A stretch of 64,000 bases of DNA, taken from positions 94,998,729 to 95,062,728 of the forward strand of contig OX123183.2 in NCBI GenBank assembly GCA_944739405.2, written 5' to 3'. Origin of the DNA: Euclidia mi (taxonomy: Eukaryota > Arthropoda > Insecta > Lepidoptera > Erebidae). The notes below the pieces were generated by a model. The model worked only from the letters and a program-made list of their open reading frames with translations, had not been told where the DNA came from and did no database searches. A program made the position numbers and the translations under genes. Shown one piece after another: positions 53,791 through 64,000 of this stretch; the stretch's first letter is position 1; the number at the start of each line of letters is the position of its first letter.

Positions 53791-56534
53791 CGGCCTCTCC
53801 TGACAACGTGTCGTCCCCGACCGCGTCGCTGATGTCTGGGAGCGCTGTGCAGGTCCCAGCCCCCTCGGCGTGTGAATGGTGAGACGAACCAGCTTCTACT
53901 TCGTCAGCATCGGGAGATTCTCCACTTTGCGTTCTGCCTTCAGCCTCAGAAGTAGCGTTCTCATCATTATCAAAGACCGCAGCACACGTTTCAGGACACC
54001 ACTTGCCACGCCATGGCACCATGTACTGTGTTGCGGCTTGCGTTGTCTTCCCATAGGATCTACTAAGCAAACGAAGTTCATATCGTCCGCTCGGTAGGAC
54101 GCGCGTGACCCTATATGGGCCTCGCATACCTGGATCCAGTTTACCTGTAGACTGGGAATTCTTTATTACGAACACGAGATCGTTAACATTGAAGCTCCTA
54201 GGAGGGTTCCTGTTTCGGTTAACGTAGGTGTCCTGCTGAGCCTGATTTCTGAGGAGAAGCTCGGTTGCTCACTGGCGGCGCAGCTCACGTTTTGCCTCTC
54301 TGTTGGGTGCTGTTCCTTCCAGCGCTACATCACGTACAAGGGACTGGATGATGGGTGTCGTTGCATCGGTGCCGATTAGAAGGCTCAGCGCGGTAGCTTG
54401 CGTGGTCTTGGGCCTCGTGATGTTCAGCGTCAGTTGTAGCTTCCACAGCAACTCGGAACATGAAACCTCCTTATGGTTGACTTCTATGCGAACCATGTTC
54501 AGCACAGTACGAGCGTATCTCTCCACTTGTCCGTTCGCGTGATGCATCTCGGGTGTAATATTGTGTAACGAGGAACCTATCTCGTTTACAAAAGTAGCGA
54601 ATTTAGATGATTCAAACATGCGACCTTTATCGGATACAATCAGCTTTGGAACACCAAAAAGGGAAATGGCGTTTGTGAAGGTTCGGAGTAATTCGTCTAC
54701 ATCTTGACGATAAATTGGGTAGAGTAAAGTAAATTTCGAAAAAGCGTCTACGATCAATAAAATGAATTTATACCCGTGAGACTCAGGAAGAGGACCTAAT
54801 ACGTCTAGATGTATAGTGGAGAAGAGGAGATCGGGCTTTTGCCAAGAAGTGATATTTTGAAGAGGTGCCCTAGGTACTCTTTTCTTAGAAATGCAGATCA
54901 GGCAATGCTCTATGTACTTTTTGACAAACGCCCTCAGGCCCGGAAACTAAAAGTGTTTTAAGATAAGGTCTAGGGTTTTGGTGGAGTCTATATGGCTATG
55001 TTCGTCGTGAAAGATGCAAAGAAGGCTGAGTCGATGTCCTTTAGGCACATAACAAAGTAATCGGGACTCCTCACCTACAGGCGTATATTTGTAATACAAA
55101 ATTTCATTTTGCATAACATAACGGCTGCGATCAAGCTCACCGTCATTAAGTCGCTGGGCAAGATGTCTAGTGTCATCGTCTGCTTCTTGGGCTATCTGAG
55201 CCCAATTACGGGGTCTAGTGATGTTGTTAATCCTCAATGGAGGATTGCGGCTTAAGTAGTCCGCGTGGGGCATCATGATGCCCTTCCTATACTCGATTTG
55301 AAAGTCGAAATCTTGCAGGTAGACCCACCATCGTGCCACTCGCGGGAATAGATCTTTCTTCCTCTCGGTAGCCTTGAGAGCGTTGCAGTCGGTTATTACT
55401 TTGAATTTAATACCGATCAGGTAATGTCTAAAGTGCTGCAACGCTCTCACGACCGCCAAGGTTTCGAGTTCATACGAGTGATAACGACATTCGGCGGCCT
55501 GAGTAACCCTACTAAAGTAAGCGATTACTTTCCTACAGTTGCCTTCGTGAACCTGCATTAGCACCGCCCCATATCCTACACTACTCGCATCGGTGTGAAC
55601 CTCTGTGGACAGTGCAGGGTCGAAGATCTCCAATACAGGCTCGGTCGTCAGCTGCCTAATAATTTCCTGTCGAACTGATTCTTGGGCTGGACCCCACTTG
55701 AAAACAGCGCCTTGTTTCAGGAATTGTGAGACAGGACGTGTCTTCGTAGCATACCCATGAATGTACCGCCTAAAGTACCCAGCTAACCCTAGGAACTGTC
55801 GTACCTGTTTCGTGTTTTGTGGGACTGGGGACTCTACGAGAGCTTTTATCTTAGTGGGGCTCGGCCTCACCTGACCGCCACTAATTATTCTACCTAGATA
55901 CTCAATCTCAGTAGCTAAAAACATGCACTTTCGCAGATTAATAGAGAAACCGGCGTTCGTAAATGTCGTAAGTACCTCCCGCAGCAGACAAATGCCCTCA
56001 TGTACTGTGGGACTCATGAGAAGTACGTCATCGATGTATACTAAGACGTTGCCCGTGTCGATATGCTTACGAAGGGTCTTATTTATCAAACGCTGGTAAA
56101 CGATTGGTGAGTTACTGAGACCATAGGGCATTTTTAGATACTCGGAAACCGGCGTTCGTAAATGTCGTAAGTACCTCCCGCAGCAGACAAATGCCCTCAT
56201 GTACTGTGGGACTCATGAGAAGTACGTCATCGATGTATACTAAGACGTTGCCCGTATCGATATGCTTACGAAGGGTCTTATTTATCAAACGCTGGTAAAC
56301 GATTGGTGAGTTACTGAGACCATAGGGCATTTTTAGATACTCGTAATGACCCTCGGGCGTTACGAAAGCAGTTTTATGGATTGAGCCTGAGTTTAATCTA
56401 ATTTGGTGGAAACCAGTGGCCATATCTAAAGAAGAAAAGCGCGTCATTCTTCTGTCAATGTGGTCGTCTATTAATGGGAGCGGGTACCTATCCTTAACGG
56501 TTATTCTGTTCAAGGCCCGGTAGTCGACGCACAT
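53777..56534 (-). pseudogene. pol: RT, RNase H and integrase region of the minus-strand gypsy element
   Basis: RT: VDYRALNRITVKDRYPLPLI, LDMATGFHQI, MPYGLSNSP and YIDD (56226-56237 and again 56027-56038). RNase H: HTDASSVGYGAVL, ELETLAVV, TDCNALK and HADYLSRNP. Integrase: EHCLICISKK at the end of the zinc finger, then catalytic D in HLDVLGPLPE, D in VSDKGRMFE and E in GQVERYA. A C-terminal domain (KLDPGMRGPYRVTRVLPSGR) follows. The frame after the duplication is continuous from 56200 to the end except for TAG at 54947-54949 and TGA at 54269-54271; both interrupt otherwise matching sequence, so they are point nonsense changes. The duplication adds 199 bp, which breaks the frame. The enzyme cannot be made whole from this copy. 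Confidence 0.88.
55946..56343 (-). repeat. 199-bp tandem duplication across the RT active site
   Basis: Copies 55946-56144 and 56145-56343 start GAAACCGGCGTTCGTAAATG and end TTTTTAGATACTCG. I see a single base difference (CCCGTGTCGA against CCCGTATCGA). The unit codes for MPYGLSNSP through YIDD to the following helix; 199 is not a multiple of 3. Confidence 0.95.
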
Positions 56535-58454
56535 TCGGTCAGAAGTTCAGAACCGTCCTTCTTCTTAACCAGAATGATTGGACTCGCGTACTCCGACTCG
56601 GACTCTCTAATAATACCTTTAGATAGAAGGTCACCAACGATTTCTCGCACCTTTAACTTTTCTGCTACGGAGAGTTTATAAGGACGGTAAACGATTGGCA
56701 CGTCGCTAGTGAGATTTATGTGCATCTCGCCTGTGGTCACCGTGGTGGTGGCGGTACCGGAGTTAAAAATATCCGAAAAATCGTTGACTACCTTCCTCAA
56801 AAGTTCTAACTCCGTACCTTGAAGGGGTGTTTTGATCGAGTTGTTATCAAGAGTGACCGTATTAACAGACTTCGATAGACTAGGACGACGTGTAATGTAC
56901 TGTTTATGTTTAGTCCTGACGTAGGTTATGCCGTCCCTATTGAGTATATCGGTGCCTACTATTATCGGGGCTGACATGTGTGATGACCGTACAACCACAA
57001 AATCCGCCTCTATAGATATTTCACTAAATTCGAGGGTAAGCGTAACGTATGAGGTGGCGGTAATCTCACGATCACTTAGTCCCTTCAGTGTGCATAAGGT
57101 CGGTTTTGGACACAGCGATAAGTGTTTTAAAACATCTGAAGAGATTAAGGATATGTTTAGGGCGCCGCTGTCAATCAATACGTCAACCGGTATGCCTTGT
57201 ACTACGGCGGTGGTTATGTCGCGGTTAGCATTATTATCGGAGCGTTCTTTACACAAATTAACGCTACGTTTCTGACCTTGCGACCTATCCTTCGCGAAAC
57301 AAACCTCCACGGTATGGCCAGTTTTCTTGCAGAAAGTGCAGGTTTTAGTGGGATCGAAAGTCTTCACCTTGTTGGGACAACTAAAACTCCTATGCCCTAA
57401 CTGGTTGCAGATGAAACATTTGGGCTTTTGAGGCCTACTCTGATTAGGAGTGAAACGTTTCTGAGTCGGGAGTGACGATTGTACTTTCGGGAGTGTTTTC
57501 TCCTTATTTCCCTTACGATAAATCGACAAGAACGAGACTATTGTTTCCGGGGTTAAGTTCGCGTTAGACGCAGCAGCGCGTACTTGTGCATCGTTAATGC
57601 CGCGTATGACGATCAACGTCATCAGCTCTTCACTTAACCCCTTAACTATAGGCAACCGTAATAAGGCACAACGTGCATATTCACCAAACGACGAATATTT
57701 CTCCGATGTGGTGTTCATCGCATCGAATAGGATGTTAGCGTAGTCTAACTTTCTCGAACACAAAGGTTTAAACTCGCGTTTAAAGTTACTCCAGGACCGA
57801 TCCGTGGTGACGCACTCATTTAACAACGTTTTCGCTTCACCTTTTAGGCAATTTGCGACACGTGAAAGGCACTCGTTATCGCGCCACCGATTCGCTAACT
57901 GCGCACGATCCACCTCACTACACCAGTCGTCAATATTATTTATTGATGGATCAAAATTCGACACATAGTAGTTTGGACCGAACTGGTGCAATGGACTGAA
58001 TCGCATCAGCTAAAACTTGCGTAGCGGAGGGTATCTCACCCATGGCGGAAGTAGGAACCGTGATATTGTGTTCGATCGCGTCTAATCTTGACAAGTTTGT
58101 ACCTAACGTACTCTGGAGAGACGGCTGTGGGCTAACCGGCGCGCTTCTTTCGCTCGAACGCAAACGGCTATCGAATCGACCCTTAGGTCGTTGTGATCCT
58201 GAACGCGAGTTAGGGCTCTGTCGAGATCGGCGACGATCGCGTCTTCTCGTGGGTGAACGGCTACGTGAACGTCTACGCGAGCTAGAACGGTTGCGTCGTT
58301 TCGTTCGAGGCGGTGTACACGTGCCAGAGTCACTTCGCGATCGAGACCTAGACAAATCTAGTCCTCGGAATACACTACGAGACCTATCACGGCGATATTC
58401 GCGCGAATGGTCGTATCGGTGTGATCTGTCACGCGTGTCTTTTGATTTAGGCAT
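56510..58454 (-). pseudogene. gag: Gag and protease region with an Arg/Ser-rich leader
   Basis: The likely start is the ATG at 58454 on minus (MPKSKDTRDRS). The first ~110 residues are dense in R/S dipeptides (SSSRRRSRSRSPTRRRDRR), unlike the capsid-like part that follows. After a frame change near 58000 the sequence continues as NFDPSINNIDDWCSEVDRAQ, a retrotransposon capsid fold, then two zinc knuckles, CFICNQLGHRSFSC (about 57376-57418) and CTFCKKTGHTVEVC (about 57299-57340). The protease motif VLIDSGALNISL is at about 57150-57180, and the RT opening block is KGIIRESESEYASPIILVKK. The frame is lost at a short insertion near 56545. The knuckles would bind element RNA; the role of the RS leader is unknown. 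Confidence 0.85.
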
Positions 58455-58619
58455 GTCCACTCAAAGTAAAGTTTTAAAGTTGCACAGTTAAAAGTAAAAC
58501 ACAACAGAACAAAATAAAAAAATAAAAGCTACAAAAACGTAGGGTATGTTTGATTTGTTCCTTTGTTATTATCAGATAGCTTAAGCGGTCGGAAAGCTGG
58601 GTAATTATCACACTTCTGA

Positions 58620-58931
58620 TATTAGGAATCAGATACTATTTGACTAAAAAGAACAAGTAAAACAATTCTAAGAACAGTTATGTTTACACAAAATCATTTA
58701 ACAAACAAATCTTAAGACACTAATGATTATGTTTCTAACAATTAAAATCCGGAACAAATCGAACATATACAAATACGAGATAAGTACTCACAGATTACAC
58801 CGATACACAAACCAACAGAGCTTCCGCCCGCGAACAAGCGAGGAGACAAAGTGACCTAAAGACGGGAGTGTTCCTTATTTTATAAGGATACCCCCCACTA
58901 TTCTAGTCTATGAGTCCTTAGGTTCCTAACA
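58620..58931 (-). repeat. 5' LTR of the minus-strand gypsy element
   Basis: 312 bp, pairing with 53480-53790. Visible differences are at the A-run near 58650, ATGTTTAC versus ATATTGAC, GATAAGT versus GACAAGT, and GAACAAGCG versus GAATGAGTG. Confidence 0.9.
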
Positions 58932-58935
58932 GTAC

Positions 58936-60260
58936 ATTATATCATTTGCGTCTTTTTTATCATTTCTCTGAACCTGATAATATTTTCAGAAATTAATAAA
59001 AGTACGTCATTTGTGCATACAAATAAACAACAAGTAAACATTGTCGATTATAGTTAAACAAAACTGCTAAAGAACGTAATTAAATATAATTTCACTTAAT
59101 CCTACTCGTTAGTACATTTCAACGAAATGAAGCGTTTGGCTAAATATATGGTGTATTAAAACTCATAGATTTTCTTTTTTTATACAGAACTTGGGAGTCA
59201 AGGCTATTAACCCCTTGGACAAAAGAACTTTTAGTTTAACGAATCCCGTGAGCGTTAGAAAGAACGTGCAAATCTACTTAATTTATTGAAGTATTTTTCA
59301 AAGATTTCTGGCCAGTGAGGTGTTATTCCACATCTAGGTAAGGTACGAACGGGAAAGTTTAGCTGGCTGAAATTCACGAACAAATTTAGAGTTTTTTACA
59401 TAAACCTTGATATTTTATTTTCTGGAGCTTTACTTCTCTTGAAGAAATAACTAGGCTTATAATATAGTTGAGAGTATATTTTGTTCCAAAAGTTATGTAG
59501 ATATTTTCTAAAACCTTAGCTTAGCTTAGTGATGGAATCTGTAACTAGTTCCTATAAATGGCCAACGATTTACTTGATATATTATTTAAATCGAATCTGC
59601 AGAGCGTATAATCAATCTAAATATGGCAGACTCAAGCATCCCGTGGCATGCTGGAGGTATTACACTCACACTGCTTCTAATCCACGGAGCACATGGTTTG
59701 TGTCGGCATGACTTTGAAAGGTGTATAGTACTGCGCACTCCGTAGAATGCTACGGCATCAAGCAGAAACCTCAATCTATGAAATAAACGAATGTCAGGGC
59801 TAAACTGTCTGAAATAAGATAGAAAACCTTTTGCTCCCAAAACGATGCTTCGGTACCCCATCTCTCAGCGCAAGCCTAAATGCGAACGATTCTGCGAAAA
59901 AGAAAGTGTATTCCTTGGTGTATTCCCTTATAGTATTAGGATCCTATCAGCTAAACTTTGAATCGGTTTAGTTCATTTTATATAATCAGTTGAGTAGGAT
60001 CTCTATTGTTTGTAGTAATATCTTTCTCTATTGTATCCACAAGCTTATCTGTGCAAGTGTACTTTATTGGTTACACGTGCCACACCTCATTAGTACTAAT
60101 AATACAGTTAGTACGCTAGTTTGGTCGGTGTATTCAAATAGAAGATAAAAAGGAATTATTTTTGCGCGTGTGATTGTTGTTATATAATCATGTTGTACTT
60201 GTATAAATATTATACGTGGAACTCTTGAGGGAGTTCAGAACCTATCCTTACTTCTTCATA
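58936..60260. other. Nothing recognised
   Basis: 1.3 kb of AT-rich DNA. Small frames at 59529-59861 on both strands have no family motif. Confidence 0.4.
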
Positions 60261-60532
60261 TATAATTTCACGCCTTTTTCGCCGAAGGGGCAGGCAGACA
60301 TGTATTACACACCCACACTTCGCCAGCTGTTATGTTTCGGTCCAAATATAATAGGAGGCAAGCCTATTAGCACCTACCGGGCACATTATTAAGCGAGCGA
60401 TAATTATATATATTTTTTTAATACACACATATTTTCGGAAAGTCGGAGTTGTGTGCCCGGGGTACTATTGGATCGCACCCGAGACTATCGTCTCGGCAGT
60501 CTGTTACGTACACCACTGGGCGATCGCCGCTG
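60261..60532 (-). mobile_element. SINE, family D (mosaic B head, C body), copy 2
   Basis: On minus: GGCGATCGCCCAGTGGTGTA head, CGGGTGCGATCC as a mutated B-box, CCGACTTTCCGAAAATATGT, then AATAGGCTTGCCTCCTATTA and CTGCCTGCCCCTTCGGCG. Same order of modules as 19278-19530. Confidence 0.75.
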
Positions 60533-60739
60533 TGTGTCTTTATTTATAGCAAGATAACTGAGTACATAGTTTTAAGTTTGCAATCCCACTGGTTTCAGCC
60601 CATAGGACCAATTGAACTTACTTGAGCTCCCTAATGGCATAACTGTTCATTACAAGATCTCTAGAATCTTTAATGTTCTACATAATCGATTACTATAAAC
60701 GTTTACAAATATTTAAGGTATACAACTAAATAGCATAAT

Positions 60740-60870
60740 AATTGTATATATGATCATATCATATATGATATGATCATATATACAATTTTATAATATCACA
60801 CTATATCGACGATATATACGTCGATATATGTCGATATATACAATTTTATAATATCACGCTATATCGACAC
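60740..60870. repeat. 48-bp perfect palindrome plus 58-bp direct repeat
   Basis: 60740-60787 is a perfect palindrome centred at 60763.5 (ATCATA|TATGAT). CAATTTTATAATATCAC recurs at 60783 and 60841 followed by CTATATCGAC, and TATATACGTCGATATATGTC between them is itself self-complementary in part. AT cruciform-type DNA. Confidence 0.85.
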
Positions 60871-61264
60871 AAACAAGCATGAAGGGAAAAATCATTAATT
60901 TGGATTCAGGAATCCATATTTGCAATTTTATTTTTATCCTTGAAGTAAAACATAACTATATTACAGTTTTATAAAAGCATAGATAGCATTTATGTGGGTC
61001 CCACGGTGACATACATGCTTTATCCAAATCACATAATAATTTGACCATGTAAGATCATGCGAAAATTAATCAATACTTATGACAATTTATCAAACCATTT
61101 AATAATATCCAACATCGTACAAGCTAGTATTTGTTACAGTTAGCCTGCAAACTTTTACTAATTACAACAAATGCTAGATGAATTTATGATTTAGTAGAAT
61201 TTAATTCTCTAACCAACCCAAATTTTATTTTAAGTTGGAATGGGTATTTAACTTGCAGTAAAGT

Positions 61265-61445
61265 ACTAGAAGATGCTCGCAGCTCCGCACGCAGATTTTT
61301 TTTAATTGTTTCGTCCTGATCCCCTGCGAATATTGGAAAATCCCTTCTTAATGCTCCCCTACGGTCCTAAGGAACATACCTACATGCCAAACTTCACTTG
61401 CACCCAGTAGTTTCGACTGTGCGTTGTCTGTCATTCGTCCTTTCT
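61265..61445 (-). mobile_element. Non-autonomous Helitron, family H2, diverged copy
   Basis: CTAG at 61265 (minus-strand end), followed on plus by AGATGCTCGCAGCTCCGC and blocks AATCCCTTCTTAATGC and AAGGAACATACCTACATGCC matching the family. The 5' end is eroded. Confidence 0.5.
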
Positions 61446-61917
61446 TTCTAATTAGAAATATGTATAAACGCGCTTGTAACTATCTTAATAATTATGTGCC
61501 AAGTAAATTCTGTGCTGATTTGACGAATCGCGTGACGACCCAATGTATTTTGTTAAGTTTATTCTTTACCTTATTTAAACAGTACTTTCCTAAGTGACGT
61601 GAAGCCTAAACTAGTGAAGGTAGAACAAAATTTATACAGTGGGTTCACTTTATGACGTAAATGGTATTATGTAGGGGTTGATCGTTTGTTTAAAAATGGG
61701 GCCAACAGAAACAAACTAGTCACATGATGCCCTACTTACATTGTCCAGGTTAATTTCTGTGTCATGGCTACTGCATAAACATAGAAATTTTGGACATAGT
61801 CGGACTTGGTACTACAATTTGTGGATAGCTTTAGAGCGGAGATTAAACCGAATCATTCTCATCTCATCAATTGGTAGATAATAGTTAAATCAATAGTAGT
61901 ATTGACAAATCTATTAG
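61446..61917. other. Nothing recognised; possible LINE upstream region
   Basis: This stretch could be ORF1 or the 5' UTR of the LINE that follows, but I see no coding block. Confidence 0.3.
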
Positions 61918-64000
61918 TTTAAACTACTACATGAGACAACAGATAGGCATTCATGTGTTTTAAACTTAGCTCATCAAAACATACAAGGCCTATCTGGCAA
62001 AGAATTAGAGATAGATTTATTTTTAAAGAAACATAAGTTGCATGTATTATGCATTACGGAACATTGGTTAAGAGGTGACCAATTAATATTCAATAATGAA
62101 TTTTATACAGTGATTAGTGCATTCGTAAGAAAGAACGCTATTCGTGGTGGCTCTCTCATATATGTTTGTAATAGTATTAAATGTAAAGAACGAAAGGACA
62201 TAGCCGCACTTTCTATCGAGCGCACCGCTGAGATATTTTGTGTTGAACTTGAGCAACGCGTCATAGTCTGTGTATACCGACCACCGCAAAGTGACTTTAG
62301 CCAATTTGAAAGCATCATGGAGGACGTCTTAAAACACTTAAGTTCCAGCAGGAAGTCAATAATCGTATGTGGTGATTTTAATGTTAACTTGTTAGAACAA
62401 TCACCAACTGGTACTAGGTTAGTTAGTTTATTTATGTCATTTAATTTGAATGTTTTATTTTCTGAACCAACCAGAACTACCTCACATTCTTCTACATGCT
62501 AAGATAATATTTTTTGTAATTGTTTGTACTTAAGTAAAGCTGTTTTGAGTGACTTCACATCGGATCACTGTGGACAAAAGGTTGTAATTCCAACTAATAC
62601 AACCCCTACAGTACAAAAAATCACATGTAGGCCTATGACCTCTGCTCGCCTTAATCGCTTTAGTGATGAAGTTGCTGCTAAGATCGCCAGCATTGACTTA
62701 ACTCTCGATGATCCAGATGAATTATATAAGTGGTTATTTGATGTTATTAAAAATGAGTACAATAAAATTTTTAAGCAGAAGACATTTGCCAAGAGCTCTA
62801 AAGTTAAATTTTGTGATTGGGCAACAGTAGGAATATACAAAAGTAGATCTAGGTTGTATGATCTGTATGGTATGAAGCAATACAATTTTAATCCTTCATT
62901 TATTGAATATGTAAGAAATTACTCAAAAGTTTTTAAGAGAGCATGTGCTTCAGCTAAGTCTATATTTATTTATAAGTAATAAAATTAAAGAATCCAAGAA
63001 CAAAATAAAAACAACTTGGAACATTATTAACAGTGAGACTGGTCGAGCTAAGTTAGTAGATAATAGCTATGAATTAAAATGTAATGGAGAAATAGTTACA
63101 AAGAAAATTGATGTTGCTCAGACTTTTAACAACTTCTTCATAAACATACCAGTGAAAACCACCAAGTGTTTAAACTCATGCCCAAGCAAAGCAGAGATGT
63201 TAGTTAGGGGCAATGTGAATGAGTGTGATGTGCTGTTTAATTTTAAATACATTGACACCAATGACATCCTCAAGACATTCAAGACCATCAATATTAAAAA
63301 AATCTATTGACTTATGGGGTATTTCAGTTAGTCTTGTTCGCCAAATCATTTTTAGCTTAGCTCCATATTTAGCTGCAATATTTAATAGATGCGTGCATAA
63401 AGGGGTATTTCCTGATTTAATGAAACACAGCAAGGTGATACCACTTTTCAAAAAAGGATCCAAGAGCGACCCTAGTAACTTTTGGCCAATTTCTATCTTG
63501 CCTGCAATCAGTAAAAATTTTTAAAAGGTTATTTTGCATCAGTTAGAGAGCCACTTTCTCACAAATAATTTATTGCACAGTGAGCAGTATGGCTTCACTA
63601 AAGGTCGCTCCACCGTTGACGCCGGTGTAACTCTATTAAAACATATCTTGAACGCTTGGGAAAATTCGAAGGATGCCATTGGTGTTTTTTGCGACTTGTC
63701 AAAGGCTTTTGATTGTGTTGAACATGATACACTTTTAAGTAAACTCAACCATTATGGTATTCGAGATAGCGCACTCAATCTTGTTGCCAGTTACCTTAGA
63801 GATAGAGTTCAGTATGTAGATGTTAGTGGAAGTAGTTCTCAAGGTTTGCCAGTGGAAATGGGCGTTCCACAGGGCTCTATTCTTGGTCCATTTCTTTTTT
63901 TAATATATATTAATGACTTGCCATTCTTTGTTAGAAATCTATGTGATATTGTTCTTTTTGCTGACGATACTTCACTTATTTTTAAAGTTGATCGTAATAC
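61918..64000 (+). pseudogene. APE-type LINE (CR1/Jockey-like), endonuclease and reverse transcriptase, runs off the window
   Basis: Begins with AHQNIQGLSGKELEIDLFLK and ITEHWLRGDQ, the N-terminal blocks of an APE endonuclease, followed by GGSLIYVCNS, VCVYRPPQSD, VVCGDFN-type IIVCGDFNVNLL and LSDFTSDHC. RT blocks follow: HSKVIPLFKKGSKSDPSNFW, SEQYGFTKGRSTVDAG, FCDLSKAFDCVEHDTLL, GVPQGSILGPFLFLIYINDL and FADDTS near 63960. Breaks: an in-frame stop at 62500-62502, frame changes near 62960 and 63300, and a stop near 63522-63524 after which the same frame resumes. There is no native ATG at the left edge. The remainder of RT and the 3' end lie beyond 64000. It would nick target DNA and copy its RNA; this copy is dead. 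Confidence 0.85.

Larger units (their letters stand above)
53476..58935 (-). mobile_element. Ty3/gypsy LTR retrotransposon, minus strand, decayed (Mdg3/micropia-like, tentative)
   Basis: Direct LTRs at 53480-53790 (3') and 58620-58931 (5'), GTAC at both outer edges (53476-53479 and 58932-58935), and LTR ends TGTTAGGAA/TTCCTAATA. Gag, protease, RT, RNase H and integrase occur in that order with no env. Breaks: a frame change in gag near 58000, a ~8-bp insertion near 56545, the 199-bp duplication, and stops at 54947-54949 (TAG) and 54269-54271 (TGA). The LTRs differ at about 7-8 positions by eye. A purine-rich AGGAGAGG lies next to the 3' LTR. No standard TGG primer site follows the 5' LTR (it reads TCAGAAGTGTGATAATTACC), so priming may be non-canonical. 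Confidence 0.9.

Noticed and set aside
53476..58935. Second errantivirus with env
   Set aside because: No third ORF between integrase and LTR; the integrase frame runs into the 3' LTR. Two CCHC knuckles also differ from the errantivirus Gag.

Overview
The window looks like AT-rich, non-coding genomic DNA of a moth or butterfly (Lepidoptera). I base this on the repeat content: a Dong-like R4-clade LINE lying in TAA repeats, a gypsy-type errantivirus, several tRNA-headed SINE families with TATG or GATGAT tails, short Helitrons ending in CTAG, and RTE-type LINE tails. The order is inferred from these families and no species is claimed. No intact host gene was recognised. Every long open frame is transposon-derived.

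Left third (1-23 kb): small interspersed repeats only. There are SINEs of four mosaic families, about 200-bp non-autonomous Helitrons, two PIF/Harbinger-type MITEs with TTA/TAA target duplications, another MITE with 18-bp perfect terminal repeats, a ~118-bp tandem repeat, a pair of near-perfect GC-rich hairpins, and RTE and other LINE 3' ends.

Middle (23-53 kb): a 5'-truncated Dong-like LINE between TAA tracts (23.3-25.2 kb). A Penelope-like element remnant (30.0-31.2 kb) is split by a 611-bp structured poly(A) retroposon with a 16-bp target duplication. A structurally complete errantivirus (37.16-44.93 kb) has open gag, pol and env frames, LTRs identical by eye and a CTAG target duplication. 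It sits inside an older minus-strand pseudogene that resembles a YqaJ/lambda-exonuclease-type recombinase. A SINE later landed in the last 3 bp of the 5' LTR, beside the primer binding site.

Right (53-64 kb): a decayed minus-strand Ty3/gypsy element (53.48-58.93 kb; Mdg3/micropia-like is my best guess) with 311/312-bp LTRs, GTAC target duplications, an Arg/Ser-rich Gag leader and a 199-bp tandem duplication across its reverse-transcriptase active site. The window ends inside a plus-strand APE-type LINE with frame breaks.

The elements work as a layered TE community. LINE-type machinery probably mobilises the SINEs: one SINE family carries the 3' end of a LINE also present here, including its last codons. 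LTR elements insert into older TE debris, and SINEs insert into young LTR elements. All family assignments come from reading motifs; no database search was possible.
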